NCBI RefSeq assembly: GCF_025398275.1
Contig: NZ_JAODOR010000014.1
Location: forward strand, 1 to 64,000
Length of the DNA stretch: 64,000 nt
From: Microbacterium memoriense
GTDB lineage: Bacteria > Actinomycetota > Actinomycetes > Actinomycetales > Microbacteriaceae
Direction of reading: 5' to 3'
Below, one piece after another: positions 19,347 through 28,156 of this stretch. The first letter of the stretch is position 1; each line of letters opens with the position of its first letter. The notes beneath the pieces were generated by a model. The model worked only from the letters and a program-made list of their open reading frames with translations, had not been told where the DNA came from and searched no databases. The position numbers were made by a program, and so were the translations under genes.

Positions 19347-20012
19347 CTACCGGCATCCACCCTGGGCGATGGCGGAGACAAGCTGCTGCGCACGCTCCCA
19401 GTACCGTGCGTAGTGCTGCGGGTCGCGGTTGACCTGTGTGCGATGGGCCACCAGCGTCGGCTCGAGCGCCGACCGTTCCGGCTCGGGCACACGGGTGACC
19501 ATCGCCCGATAGAAGAGGATCGCCGCGGTGTGCGGATCGAGGCGCTCCTCCCGCGTTCCCCAGCTGTCCTGCTGCTGGAAGAGCCCGATCGAGGTCGTGC
19601 GCGTGCCGTCTGGATTGGTCACCCCGCTCGTCTCCCAGTCGCCGTAGTCGATATTGCGCAGGCTCGACTCCCCCAGCGCCGTCATCACGCCGATCGTCTG
19701 GTCACGCTCGGAAGCGCCGAGAGCCCGCCCTGCCGCGACGATCGTCTCGGCGTGCACCCATTGCGCGTCGCTGTAGGACTCCACAGCCTGGCACGTCACT
19801 TCGGCCGCCGAGAGCGGGGCGAGAGGTTCGGCCGTCGCGTGAACGAGAGCCACTCCGCCGAGCGCCAGCGACGGCACGAGCACCCCCGCGACCGCGGCGG
19901 CAATCGTCCACCGGCGGCGGCGCACCTCCCGGGCCCGACGACGCGCGGCGAGCGCTCGCGCACTCGGACCTCGCGGCGCGGTGCGCCGAGCGCGGGATGC
20001 CGAAGAAGCCAC
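19347..20012 (-). CDS. membrane-anchored lysozyme-like (transglycosylase-fold) protein
   Basis: A 221-residue protein with a highly basic N-terminus, one membrane segment at about residues 35-58, and an extracytoplasmic domain. The domain carries GVMTALGESSLRNIDYGDW and SIGLFQQQDSWGTREERLDP, close to the pattern of actinobacterial lysozyme-like or transglycosylase-fold proteins; Glu in GESSL would be the catalytic residue. A role in peptidoglycan turnover is inferred. ATG 20012 follows a short intergenic region after the DUF2834 gene. Confidence 0.75.
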   Translation of the reverse strand: MASSASRARRTAPRGPSARALAARRRAREVRRRRWTIAAAVAGVLVPSLALGGVALVHATAEPLAPLSAAEVTCQAVESYSDAQWVHAETIVAAGRALGASERDQTIGVMTALGESSLRNIDYGDWETSGVTNPDGTRTTSIGLFQQQDSWGTREERLDPHTAAILFYRAMVTRVPEPERSALEPTLVAHRTQVNRDPQHYARYWERAQQLVSAIAQGGCR

Positions 20013-20056
20013 CTGCGGATCATGTCACGCGATCCTGGCCGCTCGCCGACCGCGGT

Positions 20057-20401
20057 CTACTCTGCGGCCGCGCGAGCCCGCCGGGTGAGATGCCGCTGCC
20101 GCATCGCCAGGAACAACGGAAACGCGAACGCGAACGCCGTCACGCCCGACACGACCACGTACAGCCAGCCACGTTTCATGCCGATGCGACGCGCTTCGAC
20201 GATGATCAAGATCGCGCCGGCAACCGCCACCACGAGGAGGTCGACCGTGATCGACGACACCGCCGGCCCGCTGTTCACGAGATCGCCGACGAAATCGACC
20301 ATCTGCGTGATCGCGAGGATGTTGAACGTCCACGTCCAGATGAGACCGATGGCGGCGAGCGCCAGATAGACGAGAGCGAGCGGGGTCCAATCACGGGTCA
20401 T
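20057..20401 (-). CDS. DUF2834 domain-containing membrane protein
   Basis: A 114-residue protein with three hydrophobic segments (about 8-30, 47-66, 76-98) and the WTWTFNILA pattern of DUF2834. Function unknown. ATG 20401 chosen because the protein begins MTRDWTPLALVYL there. It lies 29 bp downstream of the alcohol dehydrogenase gene on the same strand and may share its transcript. Confidence 0.8.
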   Translation of the reverse strand: MTRDWTPLALVYLALAAIGLIWTWTFNILAITQMVDFVGDLVNSGPAVSSITVDLLVVAVAGAILIIVEARRIGMKRGWLYVVVSGVTAFAFAFPLFLAMRQRHLTRRARAAAE

Positions 20402-20430
20402 AGCGCCAGGATGCCACGGCGCCGAGCGCG

Positions 20431-21477
20431 TCAGAGCGTCGCGGTATCGATCACGAAGCGGTAGCGGACGTCGGAGCGGAGCACCCGCTCGTACGCCTCG
20501 TTGATCTGGTCGGCGGAGATGAGCTCGATCTCCGGCGCAACGCCGTGCTCTGCGCAGAAGTCGAGCATCTCCTGCGTTTCGGCGATGCCGCCGATCGAGG
20601 ATCCGGCGAAGGAACGACGGTTGTTGAACAGGGTGAACACCCGCACCGGGAGCGGCTCCGGGGGAGCCCCGACGTTCACCATCGTGCCGTCCAGGCGCAA
20701 GAGCTTCAGGTAGGCGTTGATATCGAGCTCGGCGCTCGAGACCGTGTTGATGATCAGATCGAACGTGCTCGCGAGCGTCCGGAACGTTTCGCTGTCGCTC
20801 GTCGCGTAATAGTGCTTCGCGCCGAAGGCCAGGCCATCCGCCTGCTTCGACAGCGACTGCGACAGCACGGTGACGTCCGCCCCCATCGCGACGGCGATCT
20901 TGACGGCCATGTGTCCGAGGCCGCCCATGCCGACGACCGCGACCTTCTTGCCGGGGCCCGCGTTCCAGTGCGCGAGCGGGGAGTACGTGGTGATGCCGGC
21001 GCAGAGCAGCGGCGCGACCGCCTCGTAGGGAATCGCCTCGGGGATGCGGAGGACGAAGTCCTTGTCGACGACGACGTGGGTCGAGTATCCGCCCTGCGTG
21101 ATCGTCCCGTCGCGGTCTACCGACGCATAGGTGCCCGTGTTGCCCTTCGCGCAGTAGTTCTCCAAGCCCCCGCGGCAGTTCTCGCACTCGCGGCAGGAGT
21201 TCACCATGCATCCGACCCCGACGCGGTCACCGACGGCGAACGAGGTCACCCCGGCGCCGATCTCGACGACCTCGCCGGCGATCTCGTGCCCGACGACCTG
21301 CGGGTAGGCGATCTTGCCCCAGTCGCCCCGCACCGTGTGGATGTCGGAGTGGCAGATCCCGGCGTAGCGGATGGCGATCAGCACGTCGTTCTCGCCGACG
21401 TCCCGGCGCTCGATCGTCGTGGGGACGAGCGGCTCGGTGGCGGACGGCGCAGCGTAGGCGCGAACGGTCGTGGGCAT
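20431..21477 (-). CDS. NAD(P)-dependent alcohol dehydrogenase (YahK/CAD type)
   Basis: Zinc-dependent MDR dehydrogenase of 348 residues, related to cinnamyl-alcohol and YahK aldehyde reductases. Catalytic zinc residues are seen in AGICHSDIH and GHEIAG, structural-zinc cysteines in [17 protein letters not shown], and the nucleotide-binding motif [11 protein letters not shown]. Probably reduces aldehydes using NADPH; substrate unknown. AAAGGA lies 9 bp before ATG 21477. Confidence 0.9.
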   Translation of the reverse strand: MPTTVRAYAAPSATEPLVPTTIERRDVGENDVLIAIRYAGICHSDIHTVRGDWGKIAYPQVVGHEIAGEVVEIGAGVTSFAVGDRVGVGCMVNSCRECENCRGGLENYCAKGNTGTYASVDRDGTITQGGYSTHVVVDKDFVLRIPEAIPYEAVAPLLCAGITTYSPLAHWNAGPGKKVAVVGMGGLGHMAVKIAVAMGADVTVLSQSLSKQADGLAFGAKHYYATSDSETFRTLASTFDLIINTVSSAELDINAYLKLLRLDGTMVNVGAPPEPLPVRVFTLFNNRRSFAGSSIGGIAETQEMLDFCAEHGVAPEIELISADQINEAYERVLRSDVRYRFVIDTATL

Positions 21478-21527
21478 GAGGGTGTCCTTTCGGGACGAAT
21501 CGCGACGGCGACGAATCGCGACGGCGC

Positions 21528-21830
21528 TCAGGCGCGGCGCGTGAAGTCGTACTCCTGGAACTCCGCGACCTCGCTCCCCCAGCGCTCCTCGACGAAGGCG
21601 ACGTGGGTCGGGTGCTCGTTGTAGGCGCGGTAGGCCGCGTCGTCGGCGAAGACCATCGAGAACTGGAACGTCAGGTCGCTCTTCGGGCTCACCTGGTCGC
21701 TGATGCGGAACTCCGTCACCCCGGGAATCGAGGTGAGCACGTCGCGCGCGGCGGCGAGGAAGGCCTGTTCGGCTTCCGATCCCGCGGGGTGCGCGAGCCG
21801 GAAGACGACGGTGTGCTGGATAGCGGCCAT
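21528..21830 (-). CDS. Dabb (stress-responsive alpha/beta barrel) family protein
   Basis: A 100-residue protein of the dimeric alpha/beta-barrel (Dabb) family, beginning [15 protein letters not shown] and containing [19 protein letters not shown]. These small proteins are often linked to catabolic clusters, but the reaction is usually unknown. It starts 3 bp after the Gfo/Idh/MocA gene and is the third gene of the isomerase-dehydrogenase operon. Confidence 0.88.
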   Translation of the reverse strand: MAAIQHTVVFRLAHPAGSEAEQAFLAAARDVLTSIPGVTEFRISDQVSPKSDLTFQFSMVFADDAAYRAYNEHPTHVAFVEERWGSEVAEFQEYDFTRRA

Positions 21831-21833
21831 GCC

Positions 21834-22961
21834 TTAAAGCGCAGCCGCGAACGGGTCGAAGCCGGCGGGGAGCAGCGGCACCTCGGCCACGGTGCTGTCG
21901 ATCTCGAGGTACTGCCCGGTGGATGCCGAGTCCTGCGCCGAGAGCAGGACATCGAGCACGTGGTAGCCGAGCTCGCCGGTCGCGACGTGCGGTCGGTCCT
22001 CGGCGATCGCACGGGCCATGTCGAGCACGCCGAGGCCTCGGCCGGTGACGGTGCCCTGCTGCTCGATCTCGATCCATTCCTGGTCGACGCTCATGCCGTC
22101 GCGGATCACGCCGAGCGGCTTGACGAACGCGATCCGTCCCTCGAATCGGTTCGGGTCGGGCAGAACGAGCGAGCCCTCCGTGCCGTGGATCTCGATGATC
22201 CCGTGACGTTCGAGGGCGGAGTCGAAGCTCAGCAGATGCGTGCCGGACTGTCCGCCGGCGAACGTCGAGAGCACCTGCACGGTCGACGGAACCTCCACGG
22301 GGAAGGTCTCGCCCGCGCGCGGCCCCGCGTGGATCTGGCGCTCCGTGCGGAAGCGCGAACCGTGCGCCGCGACCCCCGCGATCGGGCCCAGCAGGCTGAC
22401 GAGCGCGGAGAAGTAGTACGGACCCATGTCGAGGAGCGGGCCCGCGCCTTCGGCGAACAGGAACGCCGGCTCGGGATGCCAGAGATCGGGGCCCTGGGTC
22501 TGGAACGCCGTCTGCACGAACAGCGGAGTGCCGATCACACCGTCCTGGATTGCGCGCTTGGCGGTCTGGAATCCGGGGCCGAGGATCGTGTCGGGCGCGG
22601 CGCCGAAGCGCACACCGGCGGCGTCCGCAGCATCCAGCAAGGCACGCGTGCTCTCACGATCGAGACCCGTGGGCTTCTCGGTCCACACGTGCTTGCCGGC
22701 GGCGATCGCCTGCCGCGAGACTTCGACGTGCGCCTGCGGGATCGTGAGGTTGACCACGAGGTCGACGCTCGGGTTCGCGAGGACATCCTCGGGGGTCCCC
22801 CAGGAGGCGACGCCGTGCTCGTCGGCCTTCGCCTGCGCCCGCTCGGGCAGGAGATCGCCGATCGCGACGACGTCCACGTCGGGGAAGGAGGTCAGGTTCT
22901 CGAGGTAGGTCTGGCTGATGACGCCGGCACCGATGATGCCGACTCCGAGGCGGCCGCTCAT
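21834..22961 (-). CDS. Gfo/Idh/MocA family oxidoreductase
   Basis: NAD(P)-dependent sugar or inositol dehydrogenase, 375 residues. The Rossmann motif [16 protein letters not shown] is at residues 8-23 and the family signature EKPTGLD near residue 95. C-terminal alpha/beta domain contains [17 protein letters not shown]. It overlaps the preceding sugar isomerase gene by 4 bp (ATGA), so the two probably act on the same sugar derivative. Confidence 0.92.
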   Translation of the reverse strand: MSGRLGVGIIGAGVISQTYLENLTSFPDVDVVAIGDLLPERAQAKADEHGVASWGTPEDVLANPSVDLVVNLTIPQAHVEVSRQAIAAGKHVWTEKPTGLDRESTRALLDAADAAGVRFGAAPDTILGPGFQTAKRAIQDGVIGTPLFVQTAFQTQGPDLWHPEPAFLFAEGAGPLLDMGPYYFSALVSLLGPIAGVAAHGSRFRTERQIHAGPRAGETFPVEVPSTVQVLSTFAGGQSGTHLLSFDSALERHGIIEIHGTEGSLVLPDPNRFEGRIAFVKPLGVIRDGMSVDQEWIEIEQQGTVTGRGLGVLDMARAIAEDRPHVATGELGYHVLDVLLSAQDSASTGQYLEIDSTVAEVPLLPAGFDPFAAAL

Positions 22962-23782
22962 GCGACGAACCCGCCGTTCTTCAGGAAAGCCAGGCTCGCA
23001 GCGATGTCCTCGAAGACGTCTCCGGGTGCGCTGTCGTACTCGACGATCGCGTAGCGGATGCCGGTGCCCGCCCGCAGCGCCTCGGCGAGCGGGACGTCGG
23101 CGGTGCCGGCGTGACGCTGATCGAGGCTCGCGGACCCGAACTCGCCGGCGCCGGGCGCCCACGGGTTCGTTGTCGGCACGACGCCGTCCTTCACGTGCAC
23201 GGCGGTGAGGCGGTCACCGAGCTGGGCCACGAGCGCGGGGACGTCCTGTCCGCCGGTCAGTGCCCAGAAGAGGTCGAGCTCGAGCTCGACGCGCGCGTCG
23301 GTGAGTTCGACGAAGCGCGCGTACGCGGTCTGGCCGTCGAAGGAGGCCACGAACTCCTGCGCGTGGTTGTGATAGCCGACCGTCAGACCGAAAGTCGCGG
23401 CCTGCTCGGCGGCCCGGTTGAGGCGCTCGGCGATGTCGGCGACGCCGTCTGCCGTGAGCCAACGCTCCGGGTCGACGAACGGATCGATCACGGTCGTCAT
23501 GCCGATCTCGGCTGCCGCGGCGAAGACGACCTCGGGCTCCGGGGTCGGGATGGCGCCGTCCGGCGTCCACAGCTGGTCGGACAGGAGCGGCGCGTGTCCG
23601 GTCGGCGAGGCGAGACCACTCGCATCGAGGGCGGCGCGGATCTCGGCCGGGCGGCGGACGAAGTCGAAGGCCTCGACGTTACTGAAGCCGATCTCGGCGA
23701 GGCGGTCGAGCGATCCCTGCGGATCGGCGCTGAACTCGTTCGCCAGCGTGTAGAGCTGGACGGATGCCGCGGGGAGGGCCAT
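22958..23782 (-). CDS. sugar phosphate isomerase/epimerase (AP endonuclease 2 family)
   Basis: TIM-barrel enzyme of 274 residues, of the xylose-isomerase-like (IolE/IolI) family. Metal-ligand motifs include VGYHNHAQEF, ELELDLFWAL and HVKDG near residues 135, 165 and 195. It opens an operon with the dehydrogenase and the Dabb protein. A perfect palindrome and a divergent TetR gene lie just upstream. The exact sugar cannot be determined. Confidence 0.9.
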   Translation of the reverse strand: MALPAASVQLYTLANEFSADPQGSLDRLAEIGFSNVEAFDFVRRPAEIRAALDASGLASPTGHAPLLSDQLWTPDGAIPTPEPEVVFAAAAEIGMTTVIDPFVDPERWLTADGVADIAERLNRAAEQAATFGLTVGYHNHAQEFVASFDGQTAYARFVELTDARVELELDLFWALTGGQDVPALVAQLGDRLTAVHVKDGVVPTTNPWAPGAGEFGSASLDQRHAGTADVPLAEALRAGTGIRYAIVEYDSAPGDVFEDIAASLAFLKNGGFVA

Positions 23783-23846
23783 GGTGAATCCTTCGTACGT
23801 CGTTGTTCGGAAGCGCCGCGAACGGCTTCCGTCGAAGATAACACAA

Positions 23847-23864
23847 AACCTCCATGTGGAGGTT
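23847..23864. promoter_or_regulatory. palindromic operator AACCTCCA-TG-TGGAGGTT
   Basis: Perfect 8-bp arms around a central TG, between the divergent TetR gene and the isomerase operon. On the minus strand a TTATCT/TATCTT -10 lies about 10 bp downstream, so a bound repressor would cover the promoter. On the plus strand TAGATT at 23883-23888 lies 6 bp before the TetR ATG, suggesting a leaderless transcript. Confidence 0.75.
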
Positions 23865-23894
23865 CTTGGGTTGTCGCTCGACTAGATTGGTCGC

Positions 23895-24497
23895 ATGACA
23901 GCATCCGCCGACGCCGCGCTGGGTCGACCCGGCCTCCAACCCAAGGGCGTCGCACGTCGGCAAGAGATCCTCGACCGTGCGATCGGCGTGTTCCAGGAAC
24001 GCGGAGCCGACGGCACATCGTTGCGCCGCATCGCGGAAGCCCTCGGTGTGTCGCACGCCGCACTGCTGCACTATTTCGACTCGCGCGAGCAGCTGCTGGT
24101 CGCCGTGTACGCGCACGCCGAGGCGCAGCGGGCAGCACTGGCGCCGTCATCCAGCACGGGCGTCGAGGCGCTCGTCGAGGCGGCCGTCGCCAACGTCGAA
24201 GTCCCCGGCCTCGTGCAGCTCTACACGACTCTCCTGGCCGCGTCGCTCGAAGCCGGGAGCGACGTCGGCAAGCAGCACTTCTCCACCCGCTTCGAGCGCC
24301 TGCGGGCTCGACTGACGGCCGAGTTCGAGGCCGACCAGCGCGCCGGACGCATCCGCACCGACGTCCCCGCCGCCGACATCGCGGCACTGCTGGTCGCGTC
24401 CTCCGACGGCCTGCAGATCCAGTGGCTCCTGGAGCCCTCACTCGAGCTCGAAAACACGCTGCGGAGCTTCGCTGCGCTCCTCCAGCCACCCACCTGA
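23895..24497 (+). CDS. TetR-family regulator of the sugar isomerase operon
   Basis: A 200-residue TetR protein. The N-terminal helix-turn-helix (RRQEILDRAIGVFQERGADG, then SLRRIAEALGVSHAALLHYF) spans about 20-66 and the rest is an all-helical ligand domain. It is divergent from the isomerase/dehydrogenase/Dabb operon with a perfect palindrome between, which points to autorepression and control of that operon. It is similar in style to the TetR at 26663 next to GH42. Confidence 0.88.
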   Translation: MTASADAALGRPGLQPKGVARRQEILDRAIGVFQERGADGTSLRRIAEALGVSHAALLHYFDSREQLLVAVYAHAEAQRAALAPSSSTGVEALVEAAVANVEVPGLVQLYTTLLAASLEAGSDVGKQHFSTRFERLRARLTAEFEADQRAGRIRTDVPAADIAALLVASSDGLQIQWLLEPSLELENTLRSFAALLQPPT

Positions 24498-24555
24498 GCC
24501 GGGTAGTGCGAACTGCATCCACCGCCCGCGTGCACGCCGCGTGGCCGGCGGGGCG

Positions 24556-26595
24556 CTACGCCACCGGCTCGGTGACGATCACGACCTCGCGCGGCTGGAT
24601 CTCGATCGTGGCGCCGGGGGCACCGGCATCCGTCCCGAAGCGGGCACCGGCGGGCGTGAGCGTGACGACCTCGTCGGTGCGGTTCGCGAAGAACTCGTAC
24701 CGGATGCCGTCAGCCGCCCGCGTGATGACCTCGAGGCGACCGTCCTGCGTCCGAGCATCGCCGCGGAGCGCATCGATGTCGCCCGCGAGCGAGCGCAGCA
24801 CACCCGTGACGCCCTCGACGCCGAGATCGGCCGAAACGTAGGTCGCCGACCCCGCACCCACGCGGCGCCGGGTCACGGCGGGCTCCCCCGCCAGGTCACC
24901 GGACGCATACGTGTCGAGCACCTCGACGTCGTCACCGAGGCGGATGATCCGCTCGCTCCAGTTCGTCGCCGACGCACCCGAGGCCAGCTTCTCCGGCGCC
25001 AGCAGCGGCACGAACTCCTCGACCGTGAGGCCCACGAGCTCGCGCAGGGCACCGGGGTATCCACCCAGCCACACACGGTCGTACTCGTCGACCGTGCCGG
25101 AGAAGTAGGTCGTCACGAGGTGACGTCCGTCCGCGACGATCTGCTCGAGGCGCGCGCGCAGGTCGTCGGTCACGACATGCAGCATCGGCGCGATCACGAC
25201 GTCGTAGTCGTCGAATGACGCATCGACCGGCACGACGTCCGCACGGATGCCGAGGTCGAGCAGCGCGAAGTACCAGCTCAGCGCCTCCTCGTCGTAGCGC
25301 AGCAGCTCGGTCGGGTGGGAGTCGCGGCCGCTGACCCACCACGAGATGTAGTCGAACGCGATCGCGACGCGGGCCTTCTCACGGTGCGCACCGGTCAACG
25401 GCGCGATCGCCTGCAGCTCGGCGCCGAGCGCCACGACGTCACGGAACACCCGGCTGTCGGCGCCCGCGTGCGGGACCATGCCGGAGTGGTACCGCTCGCC
25501 GCCGGCGCGTGACTGGCGCCACTGGAAGTAGCAGACGCCGTCGGCGCCGTGCGCGACGTGCGTGAGCGCATCGCGCATGAGCTCGCCGGGACGCTTGGGC
25601 GGGTTGATCTCGCGCCAGTTGACGGCGCTCGTCGCGTGCTCCATGAGCAACCACGGCCGTCCCTCGGCGATGTTTCCGGTCAGGTTCGCCCAGAACGACA
25701 GGTCGTCACGGCCGCGGGCACCCGGACGCAGGTAGTGGTCGTTCGAGACGAAGTCGACGTCGCCGGTCCACGACGGGTAGTCGATGTCGCGGATGTTCTG
25801 CGCGACCATGAAGTTCGTCGTGCGCGGGACACCCGGGGTGAGCTCCCCCAGCAGCGCGGCCTCGGCGCGCAGGTGGTCGCGCTGCGCGTCGGACGAGAAC
25901 CGCTGGAAGTCCAGCTGCTGACCGGGGTTGCGCTGCGCGGCGGCGACGCGAGGCGGGAGGATCTCATCCCATTCGCTGTAGTGCTGCGACCAGAACGCCG
26001 TGCCCCACGCGTCGTTGAGCGCGTCGAGCGAGGTGTAGTGCTCCTGCAGCCAGATGCGGAAGGCCCGCGCGGCGTCGTCGGAGAAGTCGTAGAGGTTGTG
26101 GCACCCGAGCTCATTGCCGATGTGCCACGCGACGAGCGCGGGGTGATCGGCGTAGCGGGTCGCGAGCTGGCGCACGAGCCGCAGGGCATACTCGCGGAAG
26201 ATCGGCGAGGTGGGACGCCAGTGCTGGCGACCGCCCGGGGAGAGAATCGTGCCGTCGACGGTCACCGGCAGGACCTCGGGATGCTTGGTCGTCAGCCACG
26301 CAGGCGGCGACGCCGTCGCGGTGGCCAGGTCGACATCGATCCCGTTCTCGTGGAGCAGGTCGATGATGTCATCGAGCCAGCCGAAGTCCCACTCACCCTC
26401 GCGCGGCTCGAGGAGTGCCCAGGAGAAGATCCCGAGCGAGACGATGTTCACGCCCGCTTCGCGCATGAGCCGGACGTCCTCGGCCCACACCTCGCGGGGC
26501 CACTGCTCCGGGTTGTAGTCCGCGCCGTAGCGCATCTTCCCGGCGCCGAGAGCGCCATCCTTCACCCATTGATACGTCGTTGCATCCGTTGCCAT
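24556..26595 (-). CDS. beta-galactosidase, GH42 family
   Basis: Cytoplasmic retaining beta-galactosidase of 679 residues, with no signal peptide. The TIM barrel occupies about 20-390; Glu162 in WHIGNELG is the acid/base and Glu319 in PWLLMEHATS the nucleophile. The trimerisation and beta domains follow, ending in IEIQPREVVIV. Likely hydrolyses galactosides imported after extracellular degradation, possibly by the GH30 enzyme of this window (inference). Divergent from a TetR gene with a palindrome between. Confidence 0.95.
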   Translation of the reverse strand: MATDATTYQWVKDGALGAGKMRYGADYNPEQWPREVWAEDVRLMREAGVNIVSLGIFSWALLEPREGEWDFGWLDDIIDLLHENGIDVDLATATASPPAWLTTKHPEVLPVTVDGTILSPGGRQHWRPTSPIFREYALRLVRQLATRYADHPALVAWHIGNELGCHNLYDFSDDAARAFRIWLQEHYTSLDALNDAWGTAFWSQHYSEWDEILPPRVAAAQRNPGQQLDFQRFSSDAQRDHLRAEAALLGELTPGVPRTTNFMVAQNIRDIDYPSWTGDVDFVSNDHYLRPGARGRDDLSFWANLTGNIAEGRPWLLMEHATSAVNWREINPPKRPGELMRDALTHVAHGADGVCYFQWRQSRAGGERYHSGMVPHAGADSRVFRDVVALGAELQAIAPLTGAHREKARVAIAFDYISWWVSGRDSHPTELLRYDEEALSWYFALLDLGIRADVVPVDASFDDYDVVIAPMLHVVTDDLRARLEQIVADGRHLVTTYFSGTVDEYDRVWLGGYPGALRELVGLTVEEFVPLLAPEKLASGASATNWSERIIRLGDDVEVLDTYASGDLAGEPAVTRRRVGAGSATYVSADLGVEGVTGVLRSLAGDIDALRGDARTQDGRLEVITRAADGIRYEFFANRTDEVVTLTPAGARFGTDAGAPGATIEIQPREVVIVTEPVA

Positions 26596-26613
26596 GGTCT
26601 CAGCCTATATCCC

Positions 26614-26636
26614 AAACACGTGCAGTTGCACGGTTT
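26614..26636. promoter_or_regulatory. palindromic operator with core CGTGCA-GT-TGCACG
   Basis: The 14-bp core has perfect 6-bp arms around GT and is flanked by AAA and TTT. It lies between the divergent GH42 and TetR genes. On the minus strand GATATAGG downstream may provide the -10 for GH42. Confidence 0.7.
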
Positions 26637-26662
26637 ACAACGAAACCCGCTAGCCTCAACCC

Positions 26663-27262
26663 ATGACCGATCCCGGCCGCCGCGGCCCGTACGCCAAAAC
26701 GGCCGAGCGTCGCAGCGAGATCATCGCCTCGGCGACCGCCGTGTTCGCCGCCTACGGGTACCACGGCGGATCCCTCCGGCAGATAGCGAAGGATCTCGAT
26801 CTCGGCCTCACGACCCTCATGCACCACTTCCCCACGAAGGTCGCTCTCCTGGAAGCCGTGCTGGAGCAGGAGGATGCCGCCAACCCCGACTTCACCGGGC
26901 AGTCTCGGCGCGACGGCTTCGTCCCCGGCATTCTTGCGATCGTCGAGCGGAACCTCGAGCGCCGTGAACTCGTCCGGATGTTCTCGATCGTCTCGGCCGA
27001 AGCCACGCATCCCGAGCATGAGGCGCACGCCTGGTTGCTGCGGCGGTACGCCGAGGTGACCGCGACGTACGCCGAGCTGATCTCGTTCGACCGCGTCGCG
27101 GGGCGAATCACGACGGACGGCGATCCGGAGCGGCTCGGGCAGCTGATCATGAGCGGGTGGGAGGGGATCCAGATCCGCTGGCTCGCCGACGGCAGCGACC
27201 CGGTCGCCGCGATGCGGCTGCTGCTCGACGCGCTGCTGGTACCCGCCGTTCGACCTGAGTGA
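26663..27262 (+). CDS. TetR-family regulator adjacent to GH42 beta-galactosidase
   Basis: A 199-residue TetR regulator. The DNA-binding domain is at about 10-62 (RRSEIIASATAVFAAYGYHG, then SLRQIAKDLDLGLTTLMHHF). The C-terminal domain has GWEGIQIRWLADGSDPVA, similar to the QIQWLLEPS segment of the TetR at 23895, so the two are probably related regulators of carbohydrate genes. Divergent from GH42 with a palindromic operator between. Confidence 0.87.
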   Translation: MTDPGRRGPYAKTAERRSEIIASATAVFAAYGYHGGSLRQIAKDLDLGLTTLMHHFPTKVALLEAVLEQEDAANPDFTGQSRRDGFVPGILAIVERNLERRELVRMFSIVSAEATHPEHEAHAWLLRRYAEVTATYAELISFDRVAGRITTDGDPERLGQLIMSGWEGIQIRWLADGSDPVAAMRLLLDALLVPAVRPE

Positions 27263-27270
27263 TTCCTGCC

Positions 27271-28140
27271 TCAGCCCACCGGCTCACTGACGACGCGCGC
27301 GGCGCGGCCGGTCGCGCGGACGGCGCCGATCGAGGCCGTGATCACGAGCGCGATCCCCGCCAGTTCGAGCCACGCGAGGTGTTGACCGAGCAAGACGAAA
27401 CCCGCGAGCGCCGCAGTCGCCGGCGCCAGGCTCATCAGAATCGCGAAGGCGGATGCCGGTAGCCGGCGCAGTGCGATCAGTTCGAGGGCGTACGGGATCG
27501 TCGAGCTGAGGATGGCAACCGCCGCGCCGATCCCGAGGATCTCCGGCCGCAGCAGTGCGCCCCCGGCATCCACGACACCGAACGGGAGCGACACGATTGC
27601 GCCGACGACCATCGCGAGCGCCAACCCGTCGAGCTTCGGGAAGGTGGCGCCCACGCGGGCCGACGCGAGGATGTAGAACGCCCACGTCGCCGCCGCACCG
27701 AGCGCGAAGAGGACGCCGATCGGATCGAGGCGGTCCCATCCGCCGCCGCCGAGAGCAATCACACCCGCCAGGGCGAGCGCGGCCCACAGCCACGCCGAGC
27801 GACGCCGGCTCGCGACGACCGACAGGACCAGTGGCCCGAGCACCTCGATCGTCACGGTGATCCCGAGCGGCAGACGTTCGAGCGCGAGGTAGAACAGGCC
27901 GTTCATGAGCGCGAGCACGCCACCGAGCCACAGCACACCGCGCCAGGCGGAGGCCCCGTGACCGCGCAACCGCGGACGGGCGATCAGCAGCAGAACGATC
28001 GCCGAGAAGACCAAGCGCAGCATGACCATACCGAGCGGCCCGACATCGTCGAACAGCAGATACGCGAGCGAGGCGCCGACTTCTTGGCACGCAAGACCGA
28101 TCACGACCAGCGCGACGGCCGCGGGGGCGGTCGTCTTCAC
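27271..28140 (-). CDS. EamA-family transporter (RhtA-like exporter)
   Basis: A 289-residue membrane protein with ten hydrophobic segments in two EamA repeats, similar to RhtA-type threonine/homoserine exporters. Motifs include GPLGMVMLRLVFSAIVLL and ALERLPLGITVTIEVLGPL in the first repeat, and ALRRLPASAFAILMSLAPA in the second. Substrate is inferred from the family only. It starts 16 bp after the stop of the lipoprotein gene at 28157. Confidence 0.88.
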   Translation of the reverse strand: MKTTAPAAVALVVIGLACQEVGASLAYLLFDDVGPLGMVMLRLVFSAIVLLLIARPRLRGHGASAWRGVLWLGGVLALMNGLFYLALERLPLGITVTIEVLGPLVLSVVASRRRSAWLWAALALAGVIALGGGGWDRLDPIGVLFALGAAATWAFYILASARVGATFPKLDGLALAMVVGAIVSLPFGVVDAGGALLRPEILGIGAAVAILSSTIPYALELIALRRLPASAFAILMSLAPATAALAGFVLLGQHLAWLELAGIALVITASIGAVRATGRAARVVSEPVG

Positions 28141-28156
28141 GACCGGGCGAGCACGA

